NCBI GenBank assembly: GCA_963789885.1
Contig: CAWBNB010000021.1
Location: forward strand, 248,001-312,000
Direction: 5' to 3'
Source of the DNA: DATEDA01 sp963789885
GTDB taxonomy: Bacteria > Pseudomonadota > Gammaproteobacteria > Burkholderiales > SG8-39
Length of the DNA: 64,000 nt
Made by a program: the position numbers and the translations under genes. This document shows positions 19,071 to 28,904 of this stretch, piece after piece. The first letter of the stretch is position 1; every line of letters starts with the position of its first letter. Below the pieces are notes generated by a model. That model was given only the letters and a program-made list of their open reading frames with translations, was not told the DNA's origin and did no database searches.

Positions 19071-20861
19071 ATGAGCTACGCCGCCCCGCTCCGCGACATG
19101 CAGTTCGTGCTGCACGAGCTCGCGGGCTTCGACGAGATCGCGAAGCTGCCGGGGAACGAGGAGCTGTCGGCCGAGCTGGTCGAGCAGATTCTCGAGGAGA
19201 ACGCGAAGTTCGCCGCCGGCGTGCTCGCGCCGCTCAACCGGCCGGGCGACGAGGAGGGCTCGGTCTGGAAGGACGGGGAGGTCACCACCCCGAAGGGATT
19301 CAAGGACGCGTACCGGCAGTTCGTCGAAGGCGGCTGGAACGCACTGCAGTTCCCGGCGGAGTTCGGCGGCCAGGGGTTGCCGAAGCTCGTCGCCGCGCCG
19401 GTGATGGAGATGTGGAAATCGGCGAACCTGTCCTTCTCGCTCTGCCCGCTGCTCACCGGCGGGGCGATCGAAGCGCTCCTGCTGCGCGGCTCGGACGCGC
19501 AGAAGGCGACCTTCCTGCCCAAGATGGTGGAAGGGGCCTGGACCGGGACGATGAACCTCACCGAACCGCAGGCGGGTTCGGATCTCGCGCTCGTCAAGAG
19601 CAAGGCCGTCCCCGAGGGCGATCACTACCGGATCTACGGCCAGAAGATCTTCATCACCTACGGCGAGCACGACCTGGCCGAGAACATCATCCACCTCGTG
19701 CTCGCGCGCACTCCCGATGCGCCCGAGGGCGTGCGGGGGATTTCGCTGTTCCTCGTGCCCAAGTTCCTGGTGAACAAGGACGGCAGCCTGGGCAAGCGCA
19801 ACGACGTGCGCTGCGTCTCGATCGAGCACAAGCTGGGGATTCATGCGAGCCCGACGGCCGTCCTCGCCTACGGCGACAAGGAGGGTGCGATCGGGTACCT
19901 GATCGGCGAGGAGAATCGCGGCCTCGAGTACATGTTCATCATGATGAACGCGGCCCGGTTCGCCGTCGGGATGGAGGGGGTCGCGGTCGCCGAAGCCGCG
20001 TACCAGAAGGCGCTCGCCTACGCGAAAGAGCGCGTCCAGAGCCGCGAGCTCGGCGGTTCCGGCTCCAAGGCCGTACCGATCATCCGGCACCCCGACGTAC
20101 GGCGGATGCTTATGTCGATGAAGGCGCAGGCCGAGGCGACGCGTGCGCTCGCGTACGTCGTGGCCGGGGCGCTGGACAAGGCGCACCACCATCCCGACAA
20201 GGACGAGCGCGCTCGGTCGCAGGCCTTCGCCGACCTCATGATTCCGATCGTGAAGGGCTGGTCGACCGAGACGTCGATCGACGTCGCCTCGCTCGGCATC
20301 CAGGTGCACGGCGGGATGGGGTTCATCGAGGAGACCGGCGCGGCGCAGTTCCTGCGCGATGCGCGGATCACCACCATCTACGAGGGCACCACCGGCATCC
20401 AGGCGAACGACCTGATCGGCCGCAAGATCGCGCGCGAATCGGGCGCGACCGCGAAGGCCGTCCTGGGGGCGATCGGGGCGTTCGACGGCGTCCTCGCGGA
20501 GATTCCGGGCAGCGACTTCGCCGCGATCCGTTCACGCCTTGCGGCTGGAGCGAAGGCGGCCGCCGAGTCCGTCGACTGGATCGTGGCGACCTACGGCACC
20601 GACGCGAAGGCGGTGCACGCCGGCGCGGTGCCGTTCCTGAAGCTGATGGGGATCGTGTGCGGCGGCTGGCAGATGGCGCGCGCAGCGGTCGCTGCACGCG
20701 CGCAGCTCAGACGCGGCGTGGGCGATGAGGCATTCCCGAACGCCAAGATCGCCACCGCGCGCTTCTTCGCCGATCACTTCCTCTCGCAGTCGCGCGGCCT
20801 GCGCGATGCGATCGTCGAGGGCGCGCCGGGCGTGCTCGCGCTGGCCGAGGCGCAGTTCTAG
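19071..20861 (+). CDS. Acyl-CoA dehydrogenase with C-terminal extension (DmdC/FadE-like)
   Basis: FAD enzyme of 596 residues that introduces the 2,3 double bond into acyl-CoA. The start at 19071 follows a GGAGAACTCGG leader; the frame upstream is not coding. Motifs include MNLTEPQAGSDLA (substrate/FAD binding), GIHASPTAVLAYGD and IQVHGGMGFIEETG. YEGTTGIQANDLIGRK, with the likely catalytic Glu in YEGTT, is also present. A roughly 120-residue C-terminal domain follows, as in DmdC-type and bacterial long dehydrogenases. With etfBA upstream and ETF-QO downstream it completes an electron path to quinone. Confidence 0.93.
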   Translation: MSYAAPLRDMQFVLHELAGFDEIAKLPGNEELSAELVEQILEENAKFAAGVLAPLNRPGDEEGSVWKDGEVTTPKGFKDAYRQFVEGGWNALQFPAEFGGQGLPKLVAAPVMEMWKSANLSFSLCPLLTGGAIEALLLRGSDAQKATFLPKMVEGAWTGTMNLTEPQAGSDLALVKSKAVPEGDHYRIYGQKIFITYGEHDLAENIIHLVLARTPDAPEGVRGISLFLVPKFLVNKDGSLGKRNDVRCVSIEHKLGIHASPTAVLAYGDKEGAIGYLIGEENRGLEYMFIMMNAARFAVGMEGVAVAEAAYQKALAYAKERVQSRELGGSGSKAVPIIRHPDVRRMLMSMKAQAEATRALAYVVAGALDKAHHHPDKDERARSQAFADLMIPIVKGWSTETSIDVASLGIQVHGGMGFIEETGAAQFLRDARITTIYEGTTGIQANDLIGRKIARESGATAKAVLGAIGAFDGVLAEIPGSDFAAIRSRLAAGAKAAAESVDWIVATYGTDAKAVHAGAVPFLKLMGIVCGGWQMARAAVAARAQLRRGVGDEAFPNAKIATARFFADHFLSQSRGLRDAIVEGAPGVLALAEAQF

Positions 20862-20892
20862 CCCCAGCTGCCGCCGGGCGCGGCCCGGGACG

Positions 20893-21060
20893 TCAGGCTT
20901 CGGTCGCCGGAAACGATGCCGGCGTTCCGACGAAGGCGCCGAGTTCGTCGTCCAGATCCTTGACGACGCGCCGCAGAACCCCGCCCAGGCGCCGCACGTC
21001 GTTCCGGCGGGCAGCGTCGATCACTCGGTCGAGCAGCAGGCGGCCGAGCCCGAACGTTCG
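20893..21060 (-). pseudogene. C-terminal fragment resembling a GNAT acetyltransferase
   Basis: The minus-strand frame ending at TGA 20893-20895 reads RTFGLGRLLLDRVIDAARR, then a basic stretch and ELGAFVGTPASFPATEA. The G-x-G-x-LLL-x-R-x-I-x-x-A-R pattern resembles GNAT motif A, the acetyl-CoA pyrophosphate loop and helix. Reading upstream, the frame runs into the AT-rich block from 21061 and meets a stop without an ATG. The 5' two-thirds of the gene are therefore absent, either from deletion or from an assembly join. The family call is tentative; the coding look of the fragment is clearer than its identity. Confidence 0.4.
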
Positions 21061-21155
21061 ATGCAATTCAATTTTGAAGAAACATATGAAATTAAAATTA
21101 TAAAAATCAAATGATTATTAGCATCATTTTAATGTTCAAACATTAGATATATGCG
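21061..21155. other. 95-bp AT-rich island
   Basis: About 80 percent A+T against a surrounding level near 30-35 percent. It holds a 7-bp inverted repeat AAATGAT / ATCATTT (21109-21115 and 21123-21129, 7-nt loop). No gene is supported in it. It runs from the broken GNAT-like fragment to the stop codon of the ETF:quinone oxidoreductase gene. Confidence 0.7.
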
Positions 21156-22775
21156 TTACATGTTCGGGTAGTTTGGACCGCCACCCCCTTGCGGCACCAC
21201 CCAGTTGATGTTCTGCAGCGGATCCTTGATGTCGCAGGTCTTGCAGTGGACGCAGTTCTGCGCATTGATCTGCAGTCGGGGGGACGCGCCGTCGGAATCC
21301 CTGACGATCTCGTAGACCCCCGCCGGGCAGTAGCGCTGTTCCGGCGCGTCGTAGGTCGCCAGATTCACCTTGATCGGGACCGACGGGTCCCTGAGCTGCA
21401 GGTGGGAGGGCTGGTTCTCCTCGTGGTTGGTGTTGGAGATGAACACCGAGGAGAGCCGGTCGAAGGTGAGCTTGCCGTCGGGCTTGGGGTAGGTGATCGC
21501 CCGGAACTGGCTCGCCGGCTTCAGGGCCGTGTGGTCAGCGTGGTTGCGAAGCGTCCAGGGCGCCTTCCCCTGGAAGACGTAGGTATCGATCGCCGAGTAG
21601 GCGATCCCGCCCCACAAGCCCCACCGGAACGACGGCCGGATGTTGCGCACGCGGTAGAGCTCGTCCCAGACCCAGGTCTGCTTGAGTCGCTCGGGGTAGC
21701 TCTTCACCTCGACCACGAGCTTCGTCGGCGAGCGCGTCGAACAGGGCCTCGGCGGCGGTCATCCCGGACTTCATCGCGGTGTGCGTGCCCTTGATCTTCG
21801 GCACGTTGAGGAAGCCCGCCGTGTCGCCGATCAGGAGGCCGCCGGGGAAGGTCAGCTTCGGCAGCGACTGGAACCCGCCTTCGTTGATCGCACGCGCGCC
21901 GTAAGCGATCCGCCGCCCGCCGTCGAAGAATCCGCGGATCTCGGGATGCGTCTTGAAGCGCTGGAACTCCTCGTACGGCGAGAGGTACGGATTTTCGTAG
22001 TCGAGCCCGACGACGAAACCGACCGCGACCTGGTTGCCCTCGAGGTGATAGAGGAACGACCCGCCGTAGGTCCTCGCTGTCGAGCGGCCAGCCGGTGGTA
22101 TGGATGACGAGGCCGGGCCGGTGCTTCGCCGGCTCGACCTCCCACAGCTCCTTGATCCCGAGCCCGTAGGTCTGCGGATCGACGCCGTCGCGCAGCGGGA
22201 AGCGCTCGAACAGCGTCTTGGTGAGCGAGCCGCGACAGCCCTCCGCGAACACCGTCTGACGCGCGTGCAGCTCGATGCCCGGGCTGGAACGCCTCGGTCT
22301 TCGAGCCGTCCTTGCCGATTCCCATGTCGCCCGTGGCGACACCGCGGACGCGGCCCTTTTCGTCGTACAGCACCTCGGCTGCCGCGAAGCCCGGGTAGAT
22401 CTCGACGCCGAGCCCTTCGGCCCGGCCCGCCAGCCAGCGGCAGAGGTTCCCGAGGCTGATGATGTAGTTGCCGTGGTTCGCCATCTGCGGCGGCGTCGGC
22501 AGCTTCCAGGCTTTCGACTCGGTCAGGAAGAGGAACCGGTCTTCCGCGGCGGGCGTGTTGAGCGGTGCGCCGAGCTCCTTCCAGTCCGGGAACAGCTCGG
22601 CGAGCGCGCGCGGCTCCAGCACCGCGCCCGAGAGGATATGGGCGCCGATCTCCGAGCCCTTCTCGAGCACGCAAACCGAGATCTCCCGGCCGCCGGCCTG
22701 CGCGAGCTGCTTCAGCCGAATCGCGCACGCGAGCCCGGAGGGCCCGCCGCCGACGATCACCACGTCGTACTGCAT
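21156..22775 (-). CDS. Electron transfer flavoprotein:ubiquinone oxidoreductase, three frameshifts
   Basis: Membrane-associated flavo-iron-sulfur protein that passes ETF electrons to quinone. The N-terminus (ATG 22775) has the FAD motif VVIVGGGPSGLACAIRLKQ. The middle has EGCRGSLTKTLF and the ubiquinone/FAD region GTHTAMKSGMTAAEALFDAL. The C-terminus has the 4Fe-4S ligands CPAGVYE...CVHCKTCDIKDP. Frame changes occur near 22278-22280 (extra C), 22072-22073 (extra C) and about 21716-21730, all consistent with single-base insertions. Corrected length is 538 residues, normal. It is divergent from the CoA-transferase gene and functionally linked to etfBA. Confidence 0.92.
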
Positions 22776-22835
22776 CGACTCGCGTTCCACGGTGCGCGTT
22801 CTCCTGGCGGTGTGTCGGGTGAAGGAGGCGAGGCA

Positions 22836-22843
22836 ATTATAAT
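22836..22843. promoter_or_regulatory. Bidirectional -10 element between ETF-QO and CoA-transferase genes
   Basis: AATTATAATT contains TATAAT on both strands: 22838-22843 on plus, and 22836-22841 read on minus. It sits in the 139-nt divergent gap. Neither strand has a convincing -35 box, so either activator-dependent or shared-promoter control is possible. Confidence 0.4.
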
Positions 22844-22914
22844 GAGCGCCCGCCGCCGATCCCGGCGCCGGCGATCCCGTCGCGACGATCTGTTTCCGTC
22901 GAAGGAGCATTCAA

Positions 22915-24264
22915 GTGCAGAAGGTGCATCCAACCGCCGCGTCCGCCCTCGAAGGGCTGGTCCGGGACAACATCACCATCGCCGCCGGGGGCTTCGGCCT
23001 GTGCGGCATTCCAGAGAACCTCATCCAGGCGCTGGTCGACAGCGGCGTCAAGGGCCTGACGATCGTCGGCAACAACGCCGGCGTCGACGACTTCGGGATG
23101 GGTCTCCTGCTGAAGACCCGCCAGGTCGCGAAGGTGATCGCCTCCTACGTGGGCGAGAACAAGGAGTTCGAACGCCAGGTGCTGGCGGGGGAGCTCGAGC
23201 TCGAGTTGACGCCGCAGGGCACGCTCGCGGAGAAGCTCCGGGCCGGCGGCGCCGGCATTCCCGGCTTCTATACCCGCACGGGGTTCGGGACCAAGCTCGC
23301 CGAGGGCAAGGAGACGAGATCGTTCGACGGCAAGGAGTACGTGCTGGAAAAGGCGATCCACGCCGATCTGTCGATCGTCAAGGCGTGGAAGGGCGACAAG
23401 TCCGGCAACCTGGTGTTCCACAAGACGGCGCGCAATTTCAACCCGATGATCGCGACCTGCGGCAAAACGACCGTTGCCGAAGTGGAACAGCTCGTGGAGG
23501 TCGGCGAGCTCGACCCCGACCAGATTCATCTTGCCGGCATCTACGTCGATCGCATCATTCAGGGACCGCGCTACGAGAAGCGCATCGAGTTCCGCACGGT
23601 CGCCGGCGCGTCTGCGTCGAAGAAGGAGACCCCGATCCGGGAGCTGATGGCGAAGCGGGCCGCGAAGGAGCTTCGCGACGGCTATTACGTGAACCTCGGA
23701 ATCGGCATCCCGACGCTCGTCGCCAACTACATTCCCGCCGGCGTCAAGGTCACGCTGCAGTCGGAAAACGGGCTCCTCGGCATCGGGCCGTTCCCCGCCG
23801 AGGACAAGGTCGACCCGGACCTCATCAATGCCGGCAAGCAGACCATCACGACGATACCGGGATCGAGCTTCTTCTCCAGCGCCGACTCGTTCGCGATGAT
23901 CCGCGGCGGGCACATCGACCTCTCCATTCTCGGCGGGCTGGAGGTCGCGGAGAACGGCGATCTCGCCAACTGGATGGTGCCGGGCAAGATGGTGAAGGGC
24001 CCGGGCGGCGCCATGGATCTCGTTTCGGGCGTGAAGCGCGTGATCGTGCTGATGGAGCACACGTCGAAGGACGGCGCGTCGAAGGTCCTGAAGTCCTGCA
24101 CCCTGCCGGTCACCGGCAAGGGCGTCGTGAACCTGATCATCACCGACCTCTGCGTGTTCGAGGTCGAGCCGTGGGTCGGGCTCGTGCTGAGGGAGCTCCA
24201 CCCCGGCGTGACGCTCGAGGACGTCAAGGCCAAGACCGCCTGCGATTTCCGCGTCGCGCTGTAG
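22915..24264 (+). CDS. 3-oxoacid CoA-transferase, fused A and B subunits (SCOT type)
   Basis: Class I CoA-transferase that exchanges CoA between succinyl-CoA and a 3-oxoacid such as acetoacetate. The 449-residue protein joins an A domain (AAGGFGLCGIPENLIQAL; GFYTRTGFGT) to a B domain (YYVNLGIGIPTLVANYIP). The catalytic Glu284 is in LQSENGLLGIGP. The fusion resembles mitochondrial OXCT1 rather than the separate AtoD/AtoA or ScoA/ScoB subunits. The start is GTG at 22915 behind GAAGGAG. With ETF-QO opposite and etfBA/dehydrogenase nearby, it would finish short-chain acid or ketone-body use. Confidence 0.93.
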   Translation: MQKVHPTAASALEGLVRDNITIAAGGFGLCGIPENLIQALVDSGVKGLTIVGNNAGVDDFGMGLLLKTRQVAKVIASYVGENKEFERQVLAGELELELTPQGTLAEKLRAGGAGIPGFYTRTGFGTKLAEGKETRSFDGKEYVLEKAIHADLSIVKAWKGDKSGNLVFHKTARNFNPMIATCGKTTVAEVEQLVEVGELDPDQIHLAGIYVDRIIQGPRYEKRIEFRTVAGASASKKETPIRELMAKRAAKELRDGYYVNLGIGIPTLVANYIPAGVKVTLQSENGLLGIGPFPAEDKVDPDLINAGKQTITTIPGSSFFSSADSFAMIRGGHIDLSILGGLEVAENGDLANWMVPGKMVKGPGGAMDLVSGVKRVIVLMEHTSKDGASKVLKSCTLPVTGKGVVNLIITDLCVFEVEPWVGLVLRELHPGVTLEDVKAKTACDFRVAL

Positions 24265-24313
24265 GCGGCGGTGCGGGACGGACGCGTCGCGATGCCGGGT
24301 TGCGGCCGGGGCC

Positions 24314-25115
24314 TTACGCGGACCCGGCGCGGCTCGCAGATAGGTCTCGAGCATCGTCCGCAGCGACCGGCCTGACCTTCGCCGCCAGGTCCTCGCGGAA
24401 CTCGAACGGCAGTGGCTCGTTCATGTAGGTCCGCTGCGAGAGCTCGAGCTGGATCGCGTGTATCCGCTCGGCCGGCCGGCCGTAGTGGCGCGTGATGTAC
24501 CCGCCCTTGAAGCGGCCATTGAGCACCGCCGTGTGAACCGGACGCTCGTTCCGCCGCCGCGAAGACCACCGACTTCCATGGCCGCTCCGCAGGACGCACC
24601 GCCGTTCGTGCCGACGTTCAGATCCGGCAGCCGGCCCGGAAAGAATCGCGGCACCTCCGACGGGATCGAGTGCGCGTCCCAGAGCAGGGCGTAGCCGTGC
24701 TCCGCCCGGATGCGCTCGAGCTCGCGTCCGAGCGCGGTCGTGATACGGCTGCCAGTACTGCGCACGCCGCGCGTTCGACCTCGCGCTCACCCGGCACTTC
24801 GCCGGGCAGGTACACGTCCGCCCGCGCGACCGTGTCGATCGGGACGAGGCCGGTCGTGTCCTGGCCGGGGTAGAGGTTGGCGTTGTCCGGCGGCCGGTTG
24901 AGGTCGATCACGTAGCGCGAGTGCGTGGCGACGAGCACCGACGCGCCGAGGTCGTCGAGGAAATCGTAGAGCCGGTCGACGTGCCAGTCGGTGTCGGGAA
25001 GCTCGAGCGCTTTGCCGGTCAATCGTGCGCGCAGCTCCGGCGGGAGGTAGGTGCCGGCGTGCGGCACCGACACGAGCAGGGGGCTCGCGCCGCGCCGGAA
25101 GCGGAAGAGGTCCAT
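24314..25115 (-). CDS. hutG: N-formylglutamate deformylase, frameshifted
   Basis: Hydrolyses N-formylglutamate to glutamate and formate at the end of a histidine pathway. Family motifs appear in successive frames: LLVSVPHAGTYLPPELRARL, DTDWHVDRLYDFLDDLGA and VIDLNRPPDNANLYPGQDTT; then QYWQPYHD, then LLWDAHSIPSEVPRFFPG; finally VLNGRFKGGYITRHYGRP. Four +1 shifts (near 24770, 24741 and two near 24540-24580) restore one frame of about 265 residues, the family size. The start ATG overlaps the hutH stop as TGATG, so translation is coupled. The break points are best explained by sequence error. Confidence 0.85.
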
Positions 25116-26674
25116 CAGCCCGAGTCCCGCATCGAGGGCAGCAGCCCGGGGACGAACCGGTGGAACGCGCCGGCCTCGACGAGCCGCCGGATCGCATCGA
25201 TGTCGGGCGCGAAATAGCGGTCGTGGTCGTAGAAGGCCACTTCCCGGCGGATGAGCGCATGCGCGTCCCGCAACCGGGGCGCGGTCGCGAGCGGCGCGCG
25301 GAAGTCTATGCCCTGCGCGGCGGCGAGCAGCTCGATCGCGACGATGCCGGCGGTGTTGGTCGCCATCTCGCCGAGCCGGCGCGCGGCGAAGGTCGCCATG
25401 CTGACGTGATCCTCCTGGTTCGCCGAGGTGGGCAGGCTGTCGACGCTCGCCGGATGGGCGAGCGTCTTGTTCTCGCTCGCGAGCGCGGCCGCGGTCACCT
25501 GCGCGACCATGAAGCCCGAGTTGACGCCGCCGTGCTCGACGAGAAAGGGCGGCAGGCCGGACAGGGTGGTATCGATCAGGAGCGCGATGCGGCGCTCCGA
25601 CAGCGCGCCGATCTCGGCGATCGCGACGGCCAGCGCGTCGGCCGCGAGCGCGACCGGCTCGGCGTGGAAGTTCCCGCCCGACAGCACTTCGCCGGAATCG
25701 GCGAAGACGAGCGGGTTGTCGGTGACGCTGTTCGCCTCGGTCTCGAATGTGCGGGCGGCGAAACGGATGTGGTCGAGGCAGGCTCCCATCACCTGCGGCT
25801 GGCAGCGCAGGCTGTACGGATCCTGCACGCGCGGATCGTTCTCGAGGTGCGAGCGCCGGATCTCGCTGTCGGCGAGCAACGCGAGATAGCGTGCGGCGAC
25901 ATCGCGCTGGCCCGGCGTGCCCGCGGAGCGCGTGGATGCGCGGGTCGAACGGGGTGTCGCTGCCGGCGGCGGCATCCACCGACAGGCTGCCGGCGACGAC
26001 CGCCGCAGCGAAGGCGTCTTCGGCCGCGAAGAGGCCGGTCAGTCCGAGCGCAGTCGACACCTGCGTTCCGTTCAGCAGCGCAAGGCCCTCTTTCGGAGCG
26101 AGCTTCAGCGGGGCGAGTCCGGCACGCGCGAGCGCGTCGCGCGCCGGGACGATCCGCTCGCCGACGCGTACGTCGCCGATGCCAAGGACCGCGAGCGCGA
26201 GATGCGCGAGCGGTGCGAGATCGCCGGATGCGCCGACCGAACCCTTCGCGGGGATGAGCGGGTAGATGGCCCGCTCGTAGAGCGCGACGAGCAGCTCGAC
26301 GAGCTCGGGACGCACGCCGGAGGCGCCACGGGCGAGGCTCGCGATCTTGAGTGCGAGCACGAGGCGCACGACCGCGTCGTCGAGGGGCGGTCCGGTCCCC
26401 GCCGCGTGCGAGAGGACGATGTTGGTCTGCAGCTGCTCGAGGTCACCGGCAGCGATCCGGGTTTGCGACAGCCGCCCGAAGCCGGTGTTGATGCCGTACG
26501 CCGGCCGGCCGCTCGCGACGATGCGCTCGACGGCGCGCGCGGACTCCGCGATCGCGGCGCGCGCGGCCGGAGCGACGGCGATCGGCGCCCGATCCCGCGC
26601 GATCGCGCGCAAGGCTGCCGAGCGTGAGCGGTGCGAGCGCCGATCTGGACCATCGCATTTCCGGCGATCGTCAT
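25115..26674 (-). CDS. hutH: Histidine ammonia-lyase, frameshifted
   Basis: Converts histidine to urocanate and ammonia using an autocatalytic MIO cofactor. The MIO tripeptide ASG is in KGSVGASGDLAPLAHL. YGINTGFG, DPYSLRCQPQVMGA, SGGNFHAEPVALAADAL and SANQEDHVSM are all HutH-typical. Frame changes near 26600-26640 (two) and at 25920-25922 (extra C in CCC) are +1 insertions; the corrected protein is 518 residues. The start MTIAGNAMVQIGAR at 26674 is supported by an ATGA overlap with the upstream gene. hutU and hutI are not in the window. Confidence 0.9.
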
Positions 26675-27829
26675 CCCGTTCCCCAGACGCGTCGCGCAGT
26701 CTCGAGCATCACGTCGAGCTTACGCCATTGCTCCTCCTCGGTGAGGAGATTCCCGGCGATCCCGGAGGCGAAGCCGCACTGCGGGCTGAGCGCGAGGTTC
26801 TCGAGCGGGAGATGGCGGCTCGCTTCGTCGATCCGGCGGCTGAGCTCGTCCACCGTTTCGACGCGACCGGTCTTGGTGGTGATCAGCCCGAGCACCGCGA
26901 TCGCGTCCTTCCTGACGAAGCGCAGCGGCGCGAAGCTGCCGGCGCGCTCCGTGTCGTACTCGAGCAGCAGCCGGTCGTACTCCAGGCCGCCGAACAGCGT
27001 TTCGGCGATGCCGTCGTATTCGCCCTCGCGATGCCACATGCTGGCGCGGTTTCCCCGGCAGACGTGCAGCCCGAAGACGGCGCGTCCCTTCAACCCCGGC
27101 GATGACGGCATTGTCCGCGGCGACCGCGCGCTCGAGGCTGCGCAACGGGTCCTCGCCGGCTGCGCGCATGCGCTCGAGGGTCGGCGGGTCGACGTATCCG
27201 GTGTAGCTCGGCTCGTCGATCTGCACGTACCCGCACCCGGCCGCGACGAGCTCGCTCACCATCTGCTTCTGGATCGCCACGACGTCAGCGAGGAATGCCT
27301 CGGCGTCGGGGTAGACCGCGCGCGAGCGCTCGAGGTCGCACATCTGGCGCACACGGTCGGGGCCCATGAGCGTGATCTTGACCGGACCCGATGCGACCGA
27401 TCGGGTGAAGCGGAATTCGTCGAGCGGAAAGCTCTGCACCAGCCTTAGGCGCGCGGTCGCCGGAGCGCGGAACGAGACGACCGCGTCCTCGCCCTTTCGC
27501 AGCGGACGCTCGCCGGGTGCGCGATTGCCGGGATACTGGAGGAAGTTCCGCCACGAACCGCCCCAGAGATCCCAGCCTTCGACTTCGGAGAAGCTGACCT
27601 GCCAGTTGAGGCGCCGGAACTCGCCGTCGGTGACTGCCGGCAGCCCCCGCGCCTCCTGCGCCGCGATCACCGCGCGGATCGCGGCATCCTGCGCGGCGCG
27701 GAGGTCGCCGGGCGCAGTCCGGCCCTCGGCGTGATTGCGGAAGGCGGCCTTGAGCGGCTCGGGCCGCAGGAGGCTTCCCACGTGGTCGACCCGGGAGCGG
27801 GCAAGGATCGCGGGCGCGTGCACCGTCAT
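26671..27829 (-). CDS. Cobalamin-independent methionine synthase-like protein (MetE C-domain / YxjG family), one frameshift
   Basis: Single-domain homologue of the catalytic half of MetE, 385 residues after correction. The N-terminus shows VDHVGSLLRPEPL. The substrate/folate-side segment GYVQIDEPSYTGY follows. The zinc ligands His-x-Cys lie in FGLHVCRGNRAS, with a distal Cys in LSPQCGFASG. An extra G in a GGGG run at about 27095-27100 breaks the frame. GGAGG lies 8 nt before the ATG. Being coupled to hutH, it may be a demethylase or methyltransferase acting on a methylated substrate rather than a housekeeping methionine synthase; that is inference. Confidence 0.85.
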
Positions 27830-27857
27830 GCAGCCTCCGGACGTCGCTTCGTCACCG

Positions 27858-27885
27858 TTGCAATCATGCCATCAGCCGCTAGAAT
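27858..27885 (+). promoter_or_regulatory. Sigma-70 promoter of the NitT/TauT-type ABC operon
   Basis: TTGCAA (27858-27863), 16-nt spacer, TAGAAT (27880-27885). Initiation near 27892 would leave about 20 nt before the ATG at 27913, with GGGGAG as ribosome site. It lies in the 83-nt gap shared with the divergent hut operon. Confidence 0.5.
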
Positions 27886-27912
27886 CGAACGGTCAGCAAA
27901 GGGGAGCCCGTC

Positions 27913-28848
27913 ATGAGAACGTTCGTCGTCGCGCTCGGCGCGTCGCTCGTGCTTGCCGGCACGGCGGCGGCGCAGGAGAAAGTCGTGCTCGGGATGAGCG
28001 GCTGGACCGGGTTCGCCCCGCTCTCGCTCGCCGACAAGGCGGGCATCTTCAAGAAGAACGGCGTCGACGTGGAGATCCGTTTCATCCCGCCCGTGCAGCG
28101 CTCGGCGGCGCTCGCCGCGGGTGCACTCAATGCGGCGGCGACCACGGTGGACCAGCACATCGTCTGGACCTCCGCCGGGATCCCGACGGTGCAGGTGCTG
28201 CTGATCGACAAGTCGAACGGCGGCGACGGCATCGCGGTGCGCGCGAACATCGCGTCCATCAAGGAGTTGAAGGGGAAGACCGTGGCGGTCGACGGGCCCG
28301 GGACGGTCCAGCACTTCATGCTGTCCTACATCCTGGAGAAGAACGGGCTCTCGATCCGCGACGTGATTCGCCAGACGATGGGCGCCCAGCCCGCCGCGCA
28401 ATCGTTCGTGACCGGGCAGAACGACGCCGCGGTCACCTACGAGCCCTATCTCTCGACCGTGCGGGCGAAGCCCGACGCCGGGAAGATCCTGGTGACCACC
28501 AAGGAATACCCGGTCGTGGTCGACACCCTTGTCTTCCGCAAGGATTTCGTCGAGAAGAACCCGAAAGTGGTGAAGGCGGTGGCCGACAGCTTCTTCGAGG
28601 CGCTCGACCTGATCAAGCGCGAGCCGCAGAAGTCGTTCGAAACGATGGGCGCGGTAGTGAAGCAGACCGGCGAGCAGTTCGGCGGGTCGGCGGCGTTCAT
28701 CGCCTGGGCCGACCGGGCGGCGAACAAGGTCTACTACGCGAAGGACTCCGCGCCGTTCATCGAGTTCGCGGTGAAAGTCCTGAAATCGAACCGTGTGATC
28801 GAGAAGGAACCGTCGGCGAAGGAGATGGTCGACCTGCGGTTCCAGTAG
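27913..28848 (+). CDS. ABC transporter substrate-binding protein, NitT/TauT family
   Basis: Periplasmic binding protein of 311 residues (SsuA/TauA/NMT1 fold). A signal peptide TFVVALGASLVLAGTAAAQ with cleavage after AAAQ is clear. The mature protein has GWTGFAPLSLADKAGIFKKNG and FVTGQNDAAVTYEPYLS, typical of the family. It heads the binding protein-permease-ATPase operon. Divergence from the hut-type operon suggests uptake of the compound that operon degrades, possibly histidine or an analogue. The ligand cannot be read from sequence. Confidence 0.9.
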   Translation: MRTFVVALGASLVLAGTAAAQEKVVLGMSGWTGFAPLSLADKAGIFKKNGVDVEIRFIPPVQRSAALAAGALNAAATTVDQHIVWTSAGIPTVQVLLIDKSNGGDGIAVRANIASIKELKGKTVAVDGPGTVQHFMLSYILEKNGLSIRDVIRQTMGAQPAAQSFVTGQNDAAVTYEPYLSTVRAKPDAGKILVTTKEYPVVVDTLVFRKDFVEKNPKVVKAVADSFFEALDLIKREPQKSFETMGAVVKQTGEQFGGSAAFIAWADRAANKVYYAKDSAPFIEFAVKVLKSNRVIEKEPSAKEMVDLRFQ

Positions 28849-28904
28849 GCGCGCGATTCTCGCGCCCGGCGGACCGGCGCTCCGGGCGGGTGCGCGCACG
28901 AGCC

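Noticed and set aside
20899..21114. Plus-strand small ORF running into the AT-rich block
   Set aside because: The minus-strand reading looks like a real protein C-terminus; the plus reading changes character abruptly at 21061 and has no start signal.
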